A DNA stretch of 64,000 nucleotides. Origin: Euphorbia lathyris (lineage: Eukaryota > Streptophyta > Magnoliopsida > Malpighiales > Euphorbiaceae). The number at the start of each line of letters is the position of its first letter. Position 1 is the first letter of the stretch. The stretch is from NCBI RefSeq assembly GCF_963576675.1, contig NC_088917.1, positions 16,272,001 through 16,336,000 on the forward strand. The letters are read 5' to 3'. A program made the position numbers and the translations under genes. Below, one piece after another: positions 45,827-56,922 of this stretch. The notes under the pieces were generated by a model, which saw nothing but the letters and a program-made list of their open reading frames with translations, was not told where the DNA came from and ran no database searches.

Positions 45827-47653
45827 TCACCAAAAATCATTACACGAGCATAACCCGTTCTTAAAATGGTGAAACCGGTGTCTATCTCTCATTACTATCT
45901 CTCTATTATATATCTTAGATATGAGCTTAGTAGCAGAATGACAATCACTGCAAACTCTCAAATTCTTCACTATTCTAATAGCACTTCCAGCAGGACTATT
46001 CAGTAGACCAAAAGCAATAGCAAGTTTTTCACTATGTGTATTCAAGCTATCTTCCTTATCTTCCTCATCAATGTCAAGCAAAACCTCAGATATAGCCGGA
46101 ACATAACCGGACAACTTCATCGCCCTTTTCATCTCATCCACCATCTCATTTATTTCCTTATGTTGGCTATGAGACTTATCTCCAGCCACAAATTCATAGA
46201 TCTTACTACCTAATTCAATCATTGTGCTCCCCGGGATCTTCTTTATCCCCTTCTTATCCATCAATTCTCTGATCTCCATCTTGTTTTCCCATTTCAGCAT
46301 TTTGGCATAAATGTTGGAGAGTAGCACATAGTTTGATTCCTGCATTGGTTCAGCTGTAATTAACTGTTTGCTGATGCGTTCCCCGAGTTTGAATTCACCG
46401 TTGGCGCGACAAGCATTGGTAAGCGTTCGGTAAATGATAGGGTTTGGTTCCATTGGCATTTGTTGAACGAATTCTAATGCTTCGTTGATGAGTCCTGCAC
46501 GGCATAACATGTCTACCATACATCCATAGTGTTCAATTTTAGGGATAATCCCAAAATGTGGTTTCATGAGTTTGAAGAAGTTTCTCCCTTTGTTAACTAA
46601 CCCGGAATGGCTGCAGGCGGAGAGTAACCCAATGAAGGAAACGTCGTCCGGGGGGACTCCGGTTTCTATCATCTCTTCAAACAATGTAACAGCCTCTCCG
46701 CCGCGCCCGTGCATCGCTAAGCCAACAATCACTGAAGTCCATGAAACAATGTTCTTCTGATTCATGTTTGTAAACAATTTGATAGCTTTGTCAACATCAC
46801 CACACTTTGCAAACATGTCAATCAGAGCATTACAAAGCTCAACAGTTTTAGAAATGTTACCTTTCTCAATGTAGGACTCTACCCATTTACCTAGCTCAAG
46901 AGCGCCCAAATCTGCGCAAGCAGACAACACAGAAACCATGGTGATCTCATCAGGACAAACCCCTGAAATCTGCATTTGTCTAAACAAATTAATTGCATCA
47001 CTGGATATCCCTAAACGTGTTAATCCACCAATCATCGCACTCCATGAAACCGAATCTAATTTAGGCATTTCATCAAACACCTTCCGTGCAAACTCAATCC
47101 CTTCTATATTACAAAAATACATATGCACCATTGTGTTTTGCACATGAACATCATCATCAAACCCGAATTTCAACACGGATCCATGAACTGATTTACCCAA
47201 ATTCAAATCCCCAATACCCGCACAGGCTTTAAGAACGAAGGGGAAAGTGAATTTATTAGGCAAAACGTTATACTGAAGCATGAGTTTGTACATAAACAAA
47301 GATTTGGATTTGGAATTACTCGTTTGGGCGTAAGCTCTGATAATGGTATTGAAGAGGAAAGAATCGTATAAACGGGTGTCAGATTCCGGTGAGAATAAGA
47401 AAGAGGAAGCGTAATCAATAACACGAAGATCAGAAGATGTGGAAGTGAATTTGGTGAGGACAAGGGGGTTATTGTGGAGACCTAATTTGAGAATGTAAGT
47501 GTGGACTTGGGTTAGGTTTGAGAGTGAATTGGTGGATTGAAGAAGAGATAGACATCTCTGCTCTGCAGCTCTGTTGTTGCTAAAATGGTGAATTGTTGTA
47601 GTAGATGCAGTTACTGTTCGGAGGAGCTTGGTTTGGCTCGCCGGGAATTGCAT
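45827..47653 (-). CDS. Pentatricopeptide repeat protein, PLS class with DYW domain
   Basis: A 608-residue intronless protein. Residues 1-25 are rich in Ser, Thr, Gln and Arg with few acids, a likely mitochondrial or plastid targeting peptide. PLS-type PPR repeats cover about 100-440 (VFDEMPKLDSVSWSAMIGG, LFRQMQISGVCPDEITMVSV, ALIDMFAKCGDVDKA). E and E+ motifs follow, with the PG box KKIPGSTMIEL. The C-terminal DYW deaminase has HSEKLAIAFG, CSDCHSATKLIS and the zinc-binding tail CSCNDFW. DYW proteins convert C to U at defined organellar RNA sites. The final triplet is DFW in place of DYW, a common variant. No stop or frame change is seen, so the gene looks functional; its editing target cannot be read from here. 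Confidence 0.93.
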   Translation of the reverse strand: MQFPASQTKLLRTVTASTTTIHHFSNNRAAEQRCLSLLQSTNSLSNLTQVHTYILKLGLHNNPLVLTKFTSTSSDLRVIDYASSFLFSPESDTRLYDSFLFNTIIRAYAQTSNSKSKSLFMYKLMLQYNVLPNKFTFPFVLKACAGIGDLNLGKSVHGSVLKFGFDDDVHVQNTMVHMYFCNIEGIEFARKVFDEMPKLDSVSWSAMIGGLTRLGISSDAINLFRQMQISGVCPDEITMVSVLSACADLGALELGKWVESYIEKGNISKTVELCNALIDMFAKCGDVDKAIKLFTNMNQKNIVSWTSVIVGLAMHGRGGEAVTLFEEMIETGVPPDDVSFIGLLSACSHSGLVNKGRNFFKLMKPHFGIIPKIEHYGCMVDMLCRAGLINEALEFVQQMPMEPNPIIYRTLTNACRANGEFKLGERISKQLITAEPMQESNYVLLSNIYAKMLKWENKMEIRELMDKKGIKKIPGSTMIELGSKIYEFVAGDKSHSQHKEINEMVDEMKRAMKLSGYVPAISEVLLDIDEEDKEDSLNTHSEKLAIAFGLLNSPAGSAIRIVKNLRVCSDCHSATKLISKIYNREIVMRDRHRFHHFKNGLCSCNDFW

Positions 47654-47837
47654 TTAGATATTGGGTAGCGCCGATTACCGGGAAAGGATCATCTGAGAGG
47701 CTAAACAGCTTCTAACCGTTAAACGACATCGTTTTTATTTTTAATTGTCATTGGACAAATCCATCGTTAGACCTTAATATTTTGTCATTTTATTGATTAG
47801 TTATCCAATTTTTCAATTTTACACATTAGATGCTTAA

Positions 47838-48390
47838 TTAAGGGTTAATGTGCAAAAATACACCTAACGTTTTGGGTCATAAGCAATTTTACCTTAAAAT
47901 TTAAAATTGTGCAATTTTACCCCTAACGTTGGTAGCCAAGAGCAAATTTACTCCTAACGTTGATAATTTGAGTCAATTTTAAACACTATTATAAAACACA
48001 GGTATTTTTGTTTCTTATTTTGCACCAATTGCATATCAATTTATTCTAAAAAAAGGATTTCATGTTTTTTATAATTTATAAATTCGGTGAATTTTTAAAT
48101 TTTTTTTTGTCCAATTCGTACAAAAGACAGTATATTTTTGTGACGTCCCAACATTTGCTTGTAATTTATTACTGATAAAATGATACACGTGTGAAGTGCA
48201 GATGATAAGATTCATGACCGAGAAGACAATTTGATGGATTATTTCTCAAATTAACCCAATTTATCAATGTTAGAGGTAAAATTGCTCTTGACTTCCAATA
48301 TTAAAGGTAAAATTATACTATTTTAGATGTTAAGGGTAAAATTGCTCCTAACCCAAAACGTTAGGGGTATTTTTACACCTTTAACCCCTT
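47838..48390. repeat. Foldback MITE-like element
   Basis: The left arm (AGGGTTAATGTGCAAAAATAC, then ACGTTTTGGGTCATAAGCAA) is repeated inverted at the right end (AACCCAAAACGTTAGGGG, TTTTTACACCTTTAACCCC). Both arms hold the block AATTTTACCC(C/T)TAACGTT several times. The flanks are TTAATTA-rich on both sides but too simple to call a duplication. Confidence 0.8.
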
Positions 48391-48639
48391 AATTAATTAT
48401 AGTTGCATACATTGAATCCTTAATTAATGAAATAGTTAGTTGTACGTACAGAATCCGGTTAAAAATTGGAAGAAGAATTCATTTATTTGGGTTTAAAATT
48501 TTAATTTTTATAAGTAAAATTATATTTTTATAGTTTTATTATACTCACGTGAAATATATGGAAAATTATTTTGAAATGTTAAAGCTATTTTAAATTTAAA
48601 TGAAATAACAAATATTTTTTTTTTACTATTAAATTTAGT
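48391..48639. other. AT-rich spacer
   Basis: No feature recognised. Confidence 0.5.
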
Positions 48640-49239
48640 TTTCCGCCACCGTCACCATCTCGCCTCCTTCTTTTGTTCAGGTTCTCTTAGAGGAGGAAGG
48701 AGGAAGCTTGTCTTCCTTCTTCCTCCTCCCATTTATGTTTTAGTGTTTGTTTTTTAACTTCAGTTTTATCTTTTCTTTCTAGTTTGAAGTCTATATACTT
48801 TCTCGAATCTCTTTTCCGTCAGATCTACACATGTTAGTTATACTTTTATCGTTTATTCTTTTTTCGGTCTTAGCAAGAACGGAAAAGGTTCATCTTGTCC
48901 GCAGATCTATAGATCTGCGTGGTTGCAAAAACAGAAAGGACTCAGATCCGAATGTCCGGAAGAGGCTAGATGATGAAGAATGGATTACAGCTGTTTTTCA
49001 ATGGGATTAGACTTCCGAGGAGTATATGATTTCTATTTTGTTGTATTTGTACCCTTTGTGGTTTTTTATTGCTCTTTGTAGTCTTTTTCTTGCTCTTTGT
49101 AGTCTTTTTTCTTCCCTTTGTGGTTCTTATACTGGCTATAGCCTGTATGAGCGGGAAGTTTTATTGTGCTGTATTTGTACTTTATGATTTTATGGAATGA
49201 AATATGACACTTTTATCAAAAAAAAAAAAAAAAAAAAAA
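48640..49239 (+). mobile_element. Poly(A)-tailed retroposed sequence
   Basis: This segment has higher GC at its left end (CCGCCACCGTCACCATCTCG). It includes a GGAGGAAGGAGGAAGC/CTTCCTTCTTCCTCC palindromic stretch near 48694-48728 and ends with AATGAAAT, then 21 A residues at 49219-49239. A short motif, CTCTTTGTAGTCTTTTT, repeats near its end. The A tail shows origin by reverse transcription. It may be a LINE 3' fragment or a processed transcript; I recognise no protein in it, and found no target duplication. Confidence 0.5.
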
Positions 49240-49356
49240 TTTAAGACATGTAATCATAATTGACTTTGAATTTAATGTCTCAAATTAATAAATGATAAAT
49301 TTATTAAATAGAACTTAAAAACTCAAAATATTTTGTTGGAGTTTAATTAAAAAAAA

Positions 49357-49732
49357 GGTAAATAATTTATTAGTCCCCTAGTTTTTACCTAACACACTGT
49401 TTAGTCCCCCTATTTTGAAAAACACATTTTAAGGTCCCTATCTTTTGCTAATATTAACTTTGTGGTCCTTTTATCTATTTTTTTAGATTTTTAACCGAAC
49501 ATATCTTAACTTTTAGGACAACCACGGTACAATACAAGTTGACCATGTTACTCTGTTATTTTATATATATCTGTTTATGCTAAAATATAACGATTACAAG
49601 TCTAAAAAAACTAGACAAAAGGACTAAATGGTTAATATTAGCAAAAGTTATGGACTTTATAATGTGTTTTTCAAAATAGGGGGACTAAACAGTGTGTTAG
49701 GTAAAAAGTAAGGGACTAATAAATTATTTACC
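49357..49732. repeat. Foldback MITE-like element
   Basis: Left arm GGTAAATAATTTATTAGTCC and right arm GGACTAATAAATTATTTACC are exact inverses. The match continues inward through TTTTTACCTAACACACTGTTTAGTCCCCCTATTTTGAAAAACACATT-type blocks with few mismatches. The flanking A-rich bases prevent a secure duplication call. Confidence 0.85.
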
Positions 49733-49846
49733 CTAAAAAAAATAAGGCGAAAATTTATTTTTATTATTGTTAAACAAAAAGTAATAAGTTAAGTTTACAT
49801 CTATTATATGTCATAGATGAAAATTGAAAAGTAAGTAATAAGTTAT

Positions 49847-50302
49847 GTGCTTCAACCACTAAAAAGAAAGTTGAAAATTTGCAAAGCTGGTGGAGATTCC
49901 TTTTGGATGCTGTTTCGTTATGAAAGGTTACCAACCTTTTGTTTTTTCTGTGGCTGTATAGGCCATGCTGATAAGTTTTGCGAACAACTGCTTGATATCC
50001 CGGATCCAGACAAAGTAGAAAGAGCTTACTCTACCTCTCTACGTGCCCTAACTTGGCGTGCAGCTCAACAAACTCAATCAAAGTATTTGCTCTCGTGTCC
50101 GCCTATAATGCAGCGGTCGGCTAGCACAAGTCTAAACACAAAATTTGGCAGGGGTAGAGCAACTTCATTCCAAAAAATGAGTCCTGGGATTCCAGGTCTG
50201 GTTACAAGTCCAGAGGAAATTACAGTTTCAGAGTCCAAAAGAAGGCGACAAGATGATCCAAAAGACTTGGAAAGTGATATGCAAGAGGACTCCTATGTAT
50301 AG
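49847..50302 (+). pseudogene. LINE ORF1 C-terminal part with intact zinc knuckle
   Basis: The frame is truncated at the 5' end of the insertion and begins within the linker after DUF4283 (QPLKRKLKICKAGGDSFW). The knuckle CFFCGCIGHADKFC is complete. A Ser/Arg-rich tail runs to the stop at 50302. ORF2 starts at 50389. DUF4283 is missing, so the protein is not functional. Confidence 0.85.
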
Positions 50303-50388
50303 TTGAGGTCAACAGACGGTAATAGAGTATTTATACAGGATAATAATAATGAAGAGGCGGGTCCCGGTGTTCAGGCCTGCCCGGGGCT

Positions 50389-53300
50389 ATGAGTACTTTA
50401 AGTTGGAACTGTCGAGGGGCGGGCAATCCTCGAACAGTTCGAATGTTGAAGGACCTAGTGTCCAAAACAAAGCCCGAGTTTGTGTTTCTTAGTGAAGTTA
50501 AATGTAGTCGTGCGAAAGTGGAGGATATAAAGAAGAAGTTAGGTTTTGATGGTGTCTTTTTTGTGGATCATGTTAATTATGGAGGGGGTCTTGCTCTCCT
50601 CTGGAATCAAAAAAATTCGGTTCAATTACTCCGTTTCTCAAAGAATTTTATTGATGTTGTCATTGTTCTACATGGTCAGGCACCGTGGCGTCTTACTGGA
50701 TATTATGGTTATCCGGAACGATCTCGTAGGAAAGATTCTTGGGAGTTATTACAACATTTATCAACACTCTCCAATCTCCCGTGGGTTATTACCGGGGACT
50801 TTAATGACATTCGGTCACAGGCTGAGAAACTGGGTGGGGCCAGACAAAATCCTGCCCTAATGCGAGGTTTCAACGCAGCTATTGAGGTATGTGGTCTTTC
50901 TGACATTAAATTGTTGGGTTATCCATTTACATGGGAAAGAGGTAGGGAGTCAGGTAATCTAATTGAAGAAAGATTGATAGAGCCATGGCTAATTCAGCAT
51001 GGCACGATCGCTTCCATGAAGCAAAGTTATTTAATGAAGAGGTCATATGTTCTGATCACTCGGCTCTTTTTCTTTCTCCAATGCATAATAGTATGTACAA
51101 AAGACATTGTTTCAGGTTTGAAAACGCCTGGTTGCATGAGGTTGATTCTAGGGATAGGGTTACTGGTGGTTGGCAGGGCGATAGAGACTTTCCACTCCCG
51201 GAACGATTAAAGTAGTGTGGCTCCTCCCTGTTACGGTGGGGCGATGAACTTAGGAACCAATTCAAACAGAAAATTGAAGAGTGTAAAGTTCAGATCCGCA
51301 GAACTAAGAGAAGAAATGATGTCGATTCGGTTCAGGCTTACAAAGCAGCAAAGAGTGAATTAGAAACATTGCTGATTCAAAAGGACAGTTACTGGGGTCA
51401 GCGAGCAAAACAACTGTGGCTTAGGGGTGGTGACCAAAATTCAAAATTCTTTCATAAAGCTGCAACTTTGCGTAGAAAGAAGAATGTTCTTTCTAGATTA
51501 AAGGGGTCAGATGGGGATTGGCATGATTGGGAGGGAGGTCTGGATCAGATTCTACTAAACTATTATAATGATATCTTTACGGCCAGCCCATGTTTGACTG
51601 ATCCTATTTTAGCTAGTATCTCCTGTAAGTTAACCGTCGCAGATAATGATGAGTTATTAAGGCCGTTTGTCCCAGAGGAGGTTAAAGCTGCGATTTTTTC
51701 TATGCACCCGGACAAGAGTCCTGGACCGGATGGTTTTAACCCTGGCTTCTACCAAAAATTTTGGGGTGTTGTTGGTCCAAAAGTAACCGATTCTTGTCTT
51801 CTTTGGCTTAATACTGGTATATTCCCTACCGAAATTAATGAAACAACACTAGTACTAATTCCAAAAAAACCCAATCCTGAATATGCGTCTGATCTGCGTC
51901 CCATTGCTTTATGTAACGTGATTTACAAAATTCTTTCGAAAGTTCTGGCAAATAGACTTAAAGTGGTACTTCCTAGAATCATCTCAGAACAGCAGAGTGC
52001 CTTTATCCCAGAAAGGATGATATCCGACAATGTGATGCTCGCTTTTGAGGTAAATCATTACCTTAACAGGAAAACACAAGGAAAAACAGGTTATGCTTCA
52101 ATAAAATTAGATATGGCTAAGGCTTATGATAGAGTGGAATGGAAATTTCTTGAGGAAATTATGCTAAAATTGGGTTTTGCACCACAATGGATCCAGTTGT
52201 TGATGCAGTGTGTTTCTAAAGCAAAGTACAATATCATCAATGGATCTCATGAAGTTGGTCCCATTATTCCACAGAGGGGCCTAAGACAGGGAGATCCAAT
52301 TTCACCATATCTGTTCTTAATCTGTGCTGAAGGGCTATCTGCTTCATTATCTGCTCTAGAAGCAAGGGGTAACATTCATGGCTGTGCGGTTGCAGCACAG
52401 GCTCCGGCAATTACTCACTTGTTTTTTTTGCTGACGATAGTTACTTGTTTTTCAGGGCAAACATGGAGGAATGTAATGCAATCAAATAGTGTCTTCAACA
52501 TTATGAGCAAGCTTCGGGGTAGAAAATAAATCTTTCTAAGTCTTCCCTCCATTTCAGCAGAAATGTATTAACAGAGACTTGCTCACTTATTGGTGCTTGT
52601 CTGGGTGTGGGTGTTGTTTCTAATTCGGACAAATACCTTGGTCTTCCATCGCTAATAGGAAGAAACAAAAGGGAAGTGTTCGAATATCTGGAGCTTATGA
52701 TCAGAAAACGAATCAACAGTTGGAAAGTTAGGTTTTTATGAAAGGCCGAGAAGGAAGTTCTTATCAAGTCAGTGTTACAATCACTTCCTTCCTATGTTAT
52801 GAGTATGTTTCTTGTTCCAAATACACTATGTGTAGATCTGGAAAAATTACTTAATTCGTTCTGGTGGGGGTCTGAAGACGGTGATGGGAAAAAGATTCAT
52901 TGGAAGTCTTGGAAGAAGCTTTGTGAGCCTAAAAATAAAGGTGGCCTGGGTTTTAAAAATTTCCACAGATTCAACATTGCACTCTTAGCCAAGCAGGCCT
53001 GACGTTTGTTGGTAAGACCATCCTCCCTGGTAGCTAAATTTTTTAAGGCTCGTTACTTCCCACATTCTTCAATTCTTGAAGCTGAAGTAAGAGCTAATCC
53101 AAGTTATATTTGGCGTAGTATCCTTGCTGGTCTTCCACTGTTGAAATCACAAATTCGTATTCTTATCGGTTCAGGGGAGGAGGTGAATGTATGGACTGAT
53201 CCTTGGCTACCTGATGAAATCAATCCATATGTTGATAGTATTGCGCCACTTGGTGATGAATCATTTACAGTGGCTATGTTGCGATCTGATAGGAATGGTG

Positions 53301-54353
53301 GGTGGGATCATTCCATTTTGCAGAGTCTATTCTCGGTAAGGGATATAATACTTATTTCTAAAATCACTCTGAGTCAGAGAGAGACACAGGATCGTTGGTG
53401 GTGGAGGTTAGAACGAAATGGGGCCTATTCGGTTAAAAGTGGCTATAGTTTCCTGCAAAATAATAGTGTTAATGTTCAAGAGGTTGAGATGGGTAGGGTT
53501 CTGAACAACATTTGGAGGATTAAAATCCCTCCTAAAGTTCGACATCTGATGTGGAGAGCAAGCACTCTGTGTCTGCCAACAAGATCCGAGAGAGTAAAGA
53601 AACGAATCAATATCCCAACACTTTGTCCTCGATGTAATATTCATGATGAAACTATCCTACATGCGCTAGTCACCTATCCGGAAGTAAGACAAGTTTGGAT
53701 GATGTCTAAGGTAGGAGATCTGAGCTCTCGGGTTAGTAGCTTCTGTGATTTCTAGGCTTTTATTATAAATCACCATGATAATATATCTGTTGAGATTGCT
53801 GCTACGTTATGCTGGGCAATTTGGAATGATAGAAATAGGCTGGTGTGGGAAGAGAATCGACAACCTCGTGTTGTTTCTTATAACAATGCAACAATGTTTC
53901 TGAACAGTTGACGCTGCTCTATTCCAGGATATAGGTCATGCTGGTTTTGGTTTTGTATTAAGGTATCATGAGGGGTGTTTCATAGCTTCTGGTAATGGTG
54001 TGATCAATAACTGTCAGGATCCGCTATTGGCTGAAGGAATGAGTTGCCGTGAAGGTCTTAGTTGGTTGAAGAAGGAAGGTTATCCGAATGTTCATCTGGA
54101 AATGGATTCTCAGCTCTTGGTTCTTGCAATTTTTGGAACTACAGAACTAGTTTCCCCTTTTGGCATTATTGTTGATGATTGTAAAGCTCTGATTAGTGAG
54201 CTAAATATTTTATCTGTTTCTTTCATTAGGAGGTCAGCGAATAAGATTGCTCATATACTTGCAAGAGCGTCTAGTTCTGTGTCTGATTATGGGATATGGA
54301 AACATAATCCCTCTCAGTTCATTTGTAATGACTTAAGTGCTGATATTGAATAA
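50389..54353 (+). pseudogene. LINE ORF2 polyprotein, multiply broken
   Basis: From the ATG at 50389 (MSTLSWNCRGAGNPRTV): endonuclease (GDFNDIR, SDHSALF), RT (51369-52530, KLDMAKAYDRVEW, RGLRQGDPISPYLF), thumb, zf-RVT (53400-53750, CPRCNIHDETILHAL) and RNase H C-terminal half (54000-54353). Breaks: phase change near 50975, TAG at 51213-51215, phase change in a T run near 52425 just before the ADD motif, further stops near 52490-52515 and at 52739-52741, TGA at 53000-53002, and TAG at 53753-53755. Near 53906 the reading passes directly from the post-zf-RVT region to RNase H (VDAALF), which suggests a deletion of the linker. Confidence 0.9.
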
Positions 54354-54408
54354 TAAAGTTTCTTTTGATTTCAAAAAAAAAAATGTCATAGATGAGAGTT
54401 CTTATATT

Positions 54409-54583
54409 AAGCACCCGGTCTTCCATATCATTCGGAGGACCCCAATTCACATTTGGACACGTGTATTGTGATCCCACATAATAATTAAAATAGTGGAACC
54501 TCTTATAATATATATGGGTCCATGTTACACGTGTCAAAATATGTATGGGAGGTCCTCCATTTGACATGGAGAACCGGGTGCTT
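54409..54583. mobile_element. Short MITE with inverted ends
   Basis: AAGCACCCGGTCTTCCAT at the left is mirrored by ATGGAGAACCGGGTGCTT at the right, about 175 bp in total, with a smaller inverted pair (CACGTGT/ACACGTG) inside. No coding sequence; superfamily not determined. Confidence 0.75.
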
Positions 54584-54649
54584 CTAATAATTTGCCCATA
54601 GATGATATAATTGATAACTTAATATTGGGGAATTAGGCGAATTTCGAAG

Positions 54650-55120
54650 TGATGTGGTGAATCCGTGTGTCAACCTGCAACTATACAGAAGTAAGATCAA
54701 GGGAGGACTTTGGACGACAAACCTGTTCCAATGTCTAAGTCGGTTTATGGAAACTAGATGATGATCATAATCAGTAAACAAATATGTAAGGTAAGATTTA
54801 ATGGAAATAAATGAATCTCTTTATTTCAAGCTGAACTTACTCATCTGTAGAAGACGATTACAAATTGTGGAGCGATGTGCCACGTGTTTTCTGTTGAGAG
54901 GAGGGGGTGTGCCCATATATCGAGACTTGATATCCCTCAAGATCAATTGGCTTGTGATTCCTAGGACCAGGTACGATTATGTCAACGACTCAATCCATGA
55001 CTGGGTCTAACGAGACTTTTCGAGTCAAGCTTTTGTACATAGTCACTTTGATGTATTTAGCTGAGGAGGCACTACATATTTTATGGTGCCACATAACATA
55101 ATTATATTTATCTGATATCA
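54650..55120. repeat. LTR-like segment related to the Tat-like Gypsy LTR
   Basis: It begins TGATGTGGTGAATCCGTGTG and ends TCTGATATCA, then GATGTCC. The LTR at 10286 begins TGATGTGTGATAATCTGTA and ends CATGATATCA, then GATGCCC. Shared interior pieces include ATCAAGG and CCAATGTCTAAGTC versus CCAATATCTAAGTC. Length (471 bp) is close to 494 bp. No second LTR is found nearby. Confidence 0.45.
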
Positions 55121-56920
55121 GATGTCCATCGGGACAAATTTATCGTTTTTTAGGATGAGAAATCATTAGTTTTGGGAAGCGTTGTACTTGTCGTTTTTTG
55201 ATAAGTTAATGGAGGAAGGATTTGAATTTTGATACATTTTTTAATTTTTTTTAAAAAGGACTGTTAAAAAGGTATGTGGCTCCTGACGGTTGATTTACCT
55301 CTTTTCCAGCACTCAGAAATGCACTTATCATAGCTCATTTTTCTATGCTTATTGGGGTCTTTTTAATTGACACTGATTCCCCTCTATTCTTCCACTTGTT
55401 GTTGTTTTTCTATTTTTGAGGGGCATACCATGGGTTTTTAGTGATGTCATCTATTAATTTGTTTTCCCTTTTGAGTAGTATAAAAAGGGTGAATGATATT
55501 GGATGCATTTCTTATCCGATTGCGTTATCCTCGATTTTTTCATTGTCTTTCTAGCGACTAGAAGGTTCTTTTGAGGGGCAACTTATTGCCTTTTTCAGAT
55601 TGGTTTTGCGGAGATTGTGGTTACATTGATGATGGATGTGTTTTCCCTCCCATCTTTTTGGTTGAGCGAACATGTCAGGTATTTATGCCTTATATGTTGG
55701 TTTAAGGTGGCGATTTTCTCTTATGAACAATGTTCTGAGGATTTCGGAGGGAATTACATCATTTCTTTCCTAGCCTTTCTGGGTCCTTAGGGGGAGCTTT
55801 TGGCCTTTTATGAGGATTATGTTTGTCCTAAGTTTCCAGGTGAATGGTATTGCCTTTTGTCGTTCCTTGAAACTCGAACTACATAGTAAGTGGAAGGAGG
55901 AGGAGGAAGTAGGGGTGGCAATGGGGCAGGGTTGCATCCCCCATTCCACCCCCAATATTTTCGGGTGCGGTTTCGGAAAATCCCCAAAAAAATGCTCGGG
56001 GATTTTTTAGCACCCACACCCGCCCGTACGGTTTTCCATGGGTGACGGAGAATCCCCAAAACCCAAATAAAATTTTAAATTTTAAAAAGTTTAGTACAGA
56101 AATATACCAATACATTGGCTTATACCACACTGTTTAAAAAAAAAATGTATTCAATTAGTAATCAACGTTAATATTCATACAATTAGTAATAAAAAAACAA
56201 AAAAAAAGTTTCATATTAATGTTCTTAATACAAAACAAGTTGACGATTAAGCAAGATGACCAGTTGAAGTTCACACATTAAATATAAGCATAAACATGAT
56301 ACTCAGGTCATTATTTTTATAAAACAGCCTCACTATATAAGTTTTTTTTCATACTTGCACATCATCCATTATTTCATTCCTCCATAAACTAATTCCTCCA
56401 TAAAAAAAATTAATTATAGAAATCCAAATTAAATTACTTTAAATATAGTCTATATTATATTGTATTTTTTTAAAGTAAATCTAAATATTAATCAAAATTT
56501 TTATTTAAAGAAACTTTATTAAGGTTTTTTTTATTTTAAATTAAAAATAATTTTTAATATATAATATTATTTTTCGAGGATTTTTCGGTTATTTTTACGG
56601 TCGGTTTTTCGGGGACGGTGCGGAGATCCCCACGGTTCGGGGATAGTAACACTCACCCCGACCAAATTTAATATTCGGGGCTAAAATTTCCCCCGCCCCC
56701 AACCCAATACCCAAAAATTTCGGCTTTTCCCCGGCCCCGTCGGTTTGGATCCCCACGGTTTTCGGTTTTTCTCCGCCCCATTGCCATCCCTAGGAGGAAG
56801 GGTTAATTGGTAGCCTAGCCTTACTTGTACCCTTTAGCCTACCATATCCAGACTGGTGTTCATTCCTCTTGTCCCTTTTCATACGACGTGCAATTGATCG
56901 TGAGTCAGTCTTCGTTGGCG
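55121..56920 (+). pseudogene. Decayed Tat-like antisense-frame region, split by a hAT MITE
   Basis: Plus-strand pieces near 55590-55700 translate to segments such as GYIDDGCVFPPIF and VFMPYMLV. In style these recall plant mobile domain-like frames found antisense in Tat elements. Many stops are present. The region resumes after the MITE at 56793. This is tentative, and the DNA may be unrelated. Confidence 0.3.
55910..56792. mobile_element. hAT-type MITE, 883 bp
   Basis: The left end TAGGGGTGGCAATGGGGC and the inverse of the right end TAGGGATGGCAATGGGGC differ at one position. The flanks GGAGGAAG at 55902-55909 and 56793-56800 are a perfect 8-bp duplication, the hAT signature. The ends are GC-rich with many CCCC/GGGG blocks (CGGGGATT, ATCCCCAC); the middle is AT-rich. 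No transposase. Confidence 0.92.
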
Positions 56921-56922
56921 TC

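Larger units (their letters stand above)
49821..54382 (+). mobile_element. 5'-truncated L1-type LINE with 13-bp target duplication
   Basis: ATGTCATAGATGA occurs at 49808-49820 and again at 54383-54395, directly after the A tail (about 54373-54382). The element holds the end of ORF1 and a broken ORF2. Its proteins resemble those of the minus-strand LINE at 2.7-10.2 kb (same knuckle context YER.P.FCF, same endonuclease opening), so the two are related families. Confidence 0.93.

Noticed and set aside
47203..47463. Minus-strand 86-codon frame with hydrophobic start
   Set aside because: Lies inside the PPR gene in another phase; the PPR frame is clearly the real one.
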